A stretch of DNA of 6,337 nt from Thaumarchaeota archaeon S13 (GTDB taxonomy: Archaea; Thermoproteota; Nitrososphaeria; Nitrososphaerales; Nitrosopumilaceae), in NCBI GenBank assembly GCA_003724275.1, contig RHFA01000165.1, forward strand, positions 1 through 6,337, read 5' to 3'. Under the pieces are notes generated by a model that saw only the letters and a list, made by a program, of their open reading frames with translations, did no database searches and had not been told where the DNA came from. Shown here piece after piece: positions 5,979 through 6,337 of the stretch. Each line of letters starts with the position of its first letter. Within the stretch, counting starts at the first letter, position 1. The translations under genes were made by a program, and so were the position numbers.

Positions 5979-6337
5979 CTAGCCGCGCCCGTGGCCCCTG
6001 GGAGGCGCCATGCGCTCGCGCTCCGGGACTATTGCGTCTCGCGCCATGCGGCCCGGCCCGGCCCTGCCCTTGCCGGCGATCGCGGCGAGAAACGCGCGCT
6101 CGGAGGCGGCGTCCGGAAAGAGCCCGTCCGTCGGCGCGGAGCCATCCGGCTCGACGGCGTGCAGGTCTATGGTCATCAGCGAAGCCTGCGGGCCGGACTC
6201 GCCGTCGCGGTACCTATAGTCCATCTGGTCGAGTCCGTGATCCTTGGCTATTGCAAAGCACTGCTTTACAACAAAGTTCCTGGCCGCCCTGTGGGTGTCC
6301 CTCCCGACTGTGCCGTGCCTGCCGAGAAGCGCGACGA
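5979..6337 (-). CDS. Unrecognised protein, C-terminal part (5' end outside window)
   Basis: The minus-strand frame is open from the window edge to a TAG at 5981-5979, giving 119 residues. The first ATG inside the window (6224) is probably internal, since coding character continues upstream with GTDTH-like basic/aromatic sequence (RAARNFVVKQCFAIAKDHG). Codon use matches the neighbours: C or G at most third positions, AGG and CGC for Arg, and TTT for all four Phe. The core looks globular, with an amphipathic segment around KQCFAIAKDHGLDQMDYRYRD and a strand-like SLMTIDLHAVEP. The last 30 or so residues are Gly/Arg/Pro-rich and probably disordered. No signal peptide, membrane segment or known motif was recognised. 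It lies in the same direction as egtB, 87 bp upstream, but probably in a separate transcript. A reading of the complete gene is needed before naming it. Confidence 0.75.
   Translation of the reverse strand, partial: VALLGRHGTVGRDTHRAARNFVVKQCFAIAKDHGLDQMDYRYRDGESGPQASLMTIDLHAVEPDGSAPTDGLFPDAASERAFLAAIAGKGRAGPGRMARDAIVPERERMAPPRGHGRG

Noticed and set aside
6010..6219. 69-codon plus-strand frame at the right edge
   Set aside because: The minus-strand frame over the same bases has codon choice matching the neighbours and extends beyond the window; the plus frame does not.

Overview
The window reads as a compact, GC-rich archaeal chromosome segment (roughly two-thirds G+C by eye). The best guess is a member of Nitrososphaeria (Thaumarchaeota), possibly a GC-rich Cenarchaeum-like lineage. 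The reasons are an archaeal-type SMC C-terminus, an Opp-type ATPase with the 'DEPVSMLDVS' Walker B variant, isolated AT-rich TATA-like boxes placed about 25-30 nt before start codons, and free use of ATA, AGG and CTA codons despite the high GC. This placement is inference, not proof.

Layout, left to right: (1) the C-terminal two-thirds or more of an SMC chromosome-segregation ATPase on + (1-2593, 5' end outside the window). (2) Convergent with it, an oligopeptide/dipeptide-type ABC transporter ATPase on - (2590-3525), the two stop codons sharing a CTAG palindrome. (3) A 90-bp divergent promoter region (3526-3615) whose only AT-rich element is a symmetrical TATA-like box. (4) egtD, histidine N-alpha-trimethyltransferase, on + (3616-4596). 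(5) Convergent with it and again overlapping at the stop codons, egtB, the iron-dependent hercynine sulfoxide synthase, on - (4593-5891). (6) An 87-bp gap holding a TATA-like box for egtB. (7) The C-terminal part of an unrecognised protein on - (5979 to beyond 6337).

The coherent biology is ergothioneine synthesis. EgtD converts histidine to hercynine with three methyl groups from S-adenosylmethionine, and EgtB joins hercynine to a thiol (cysteine or gamma-glutamylcysteine) using O2. The EgtA, EgtC and EgtE steps are not in the window. The two enzymes are convergent rather than in one operon, and egtD may share a promoter region with the transporter ATPase. No RNA genes, mobile elements, CRISPR arrays or convincing terminators were seen. 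I found no clear case for a wholly new system. The most worthwhile leads are the archaeal egtD/egtB arrangement, the symmetrical TATA box, the paired stop-codon overlaps, the unusual Phe codon bias, and the unidentified gene at the right edge.
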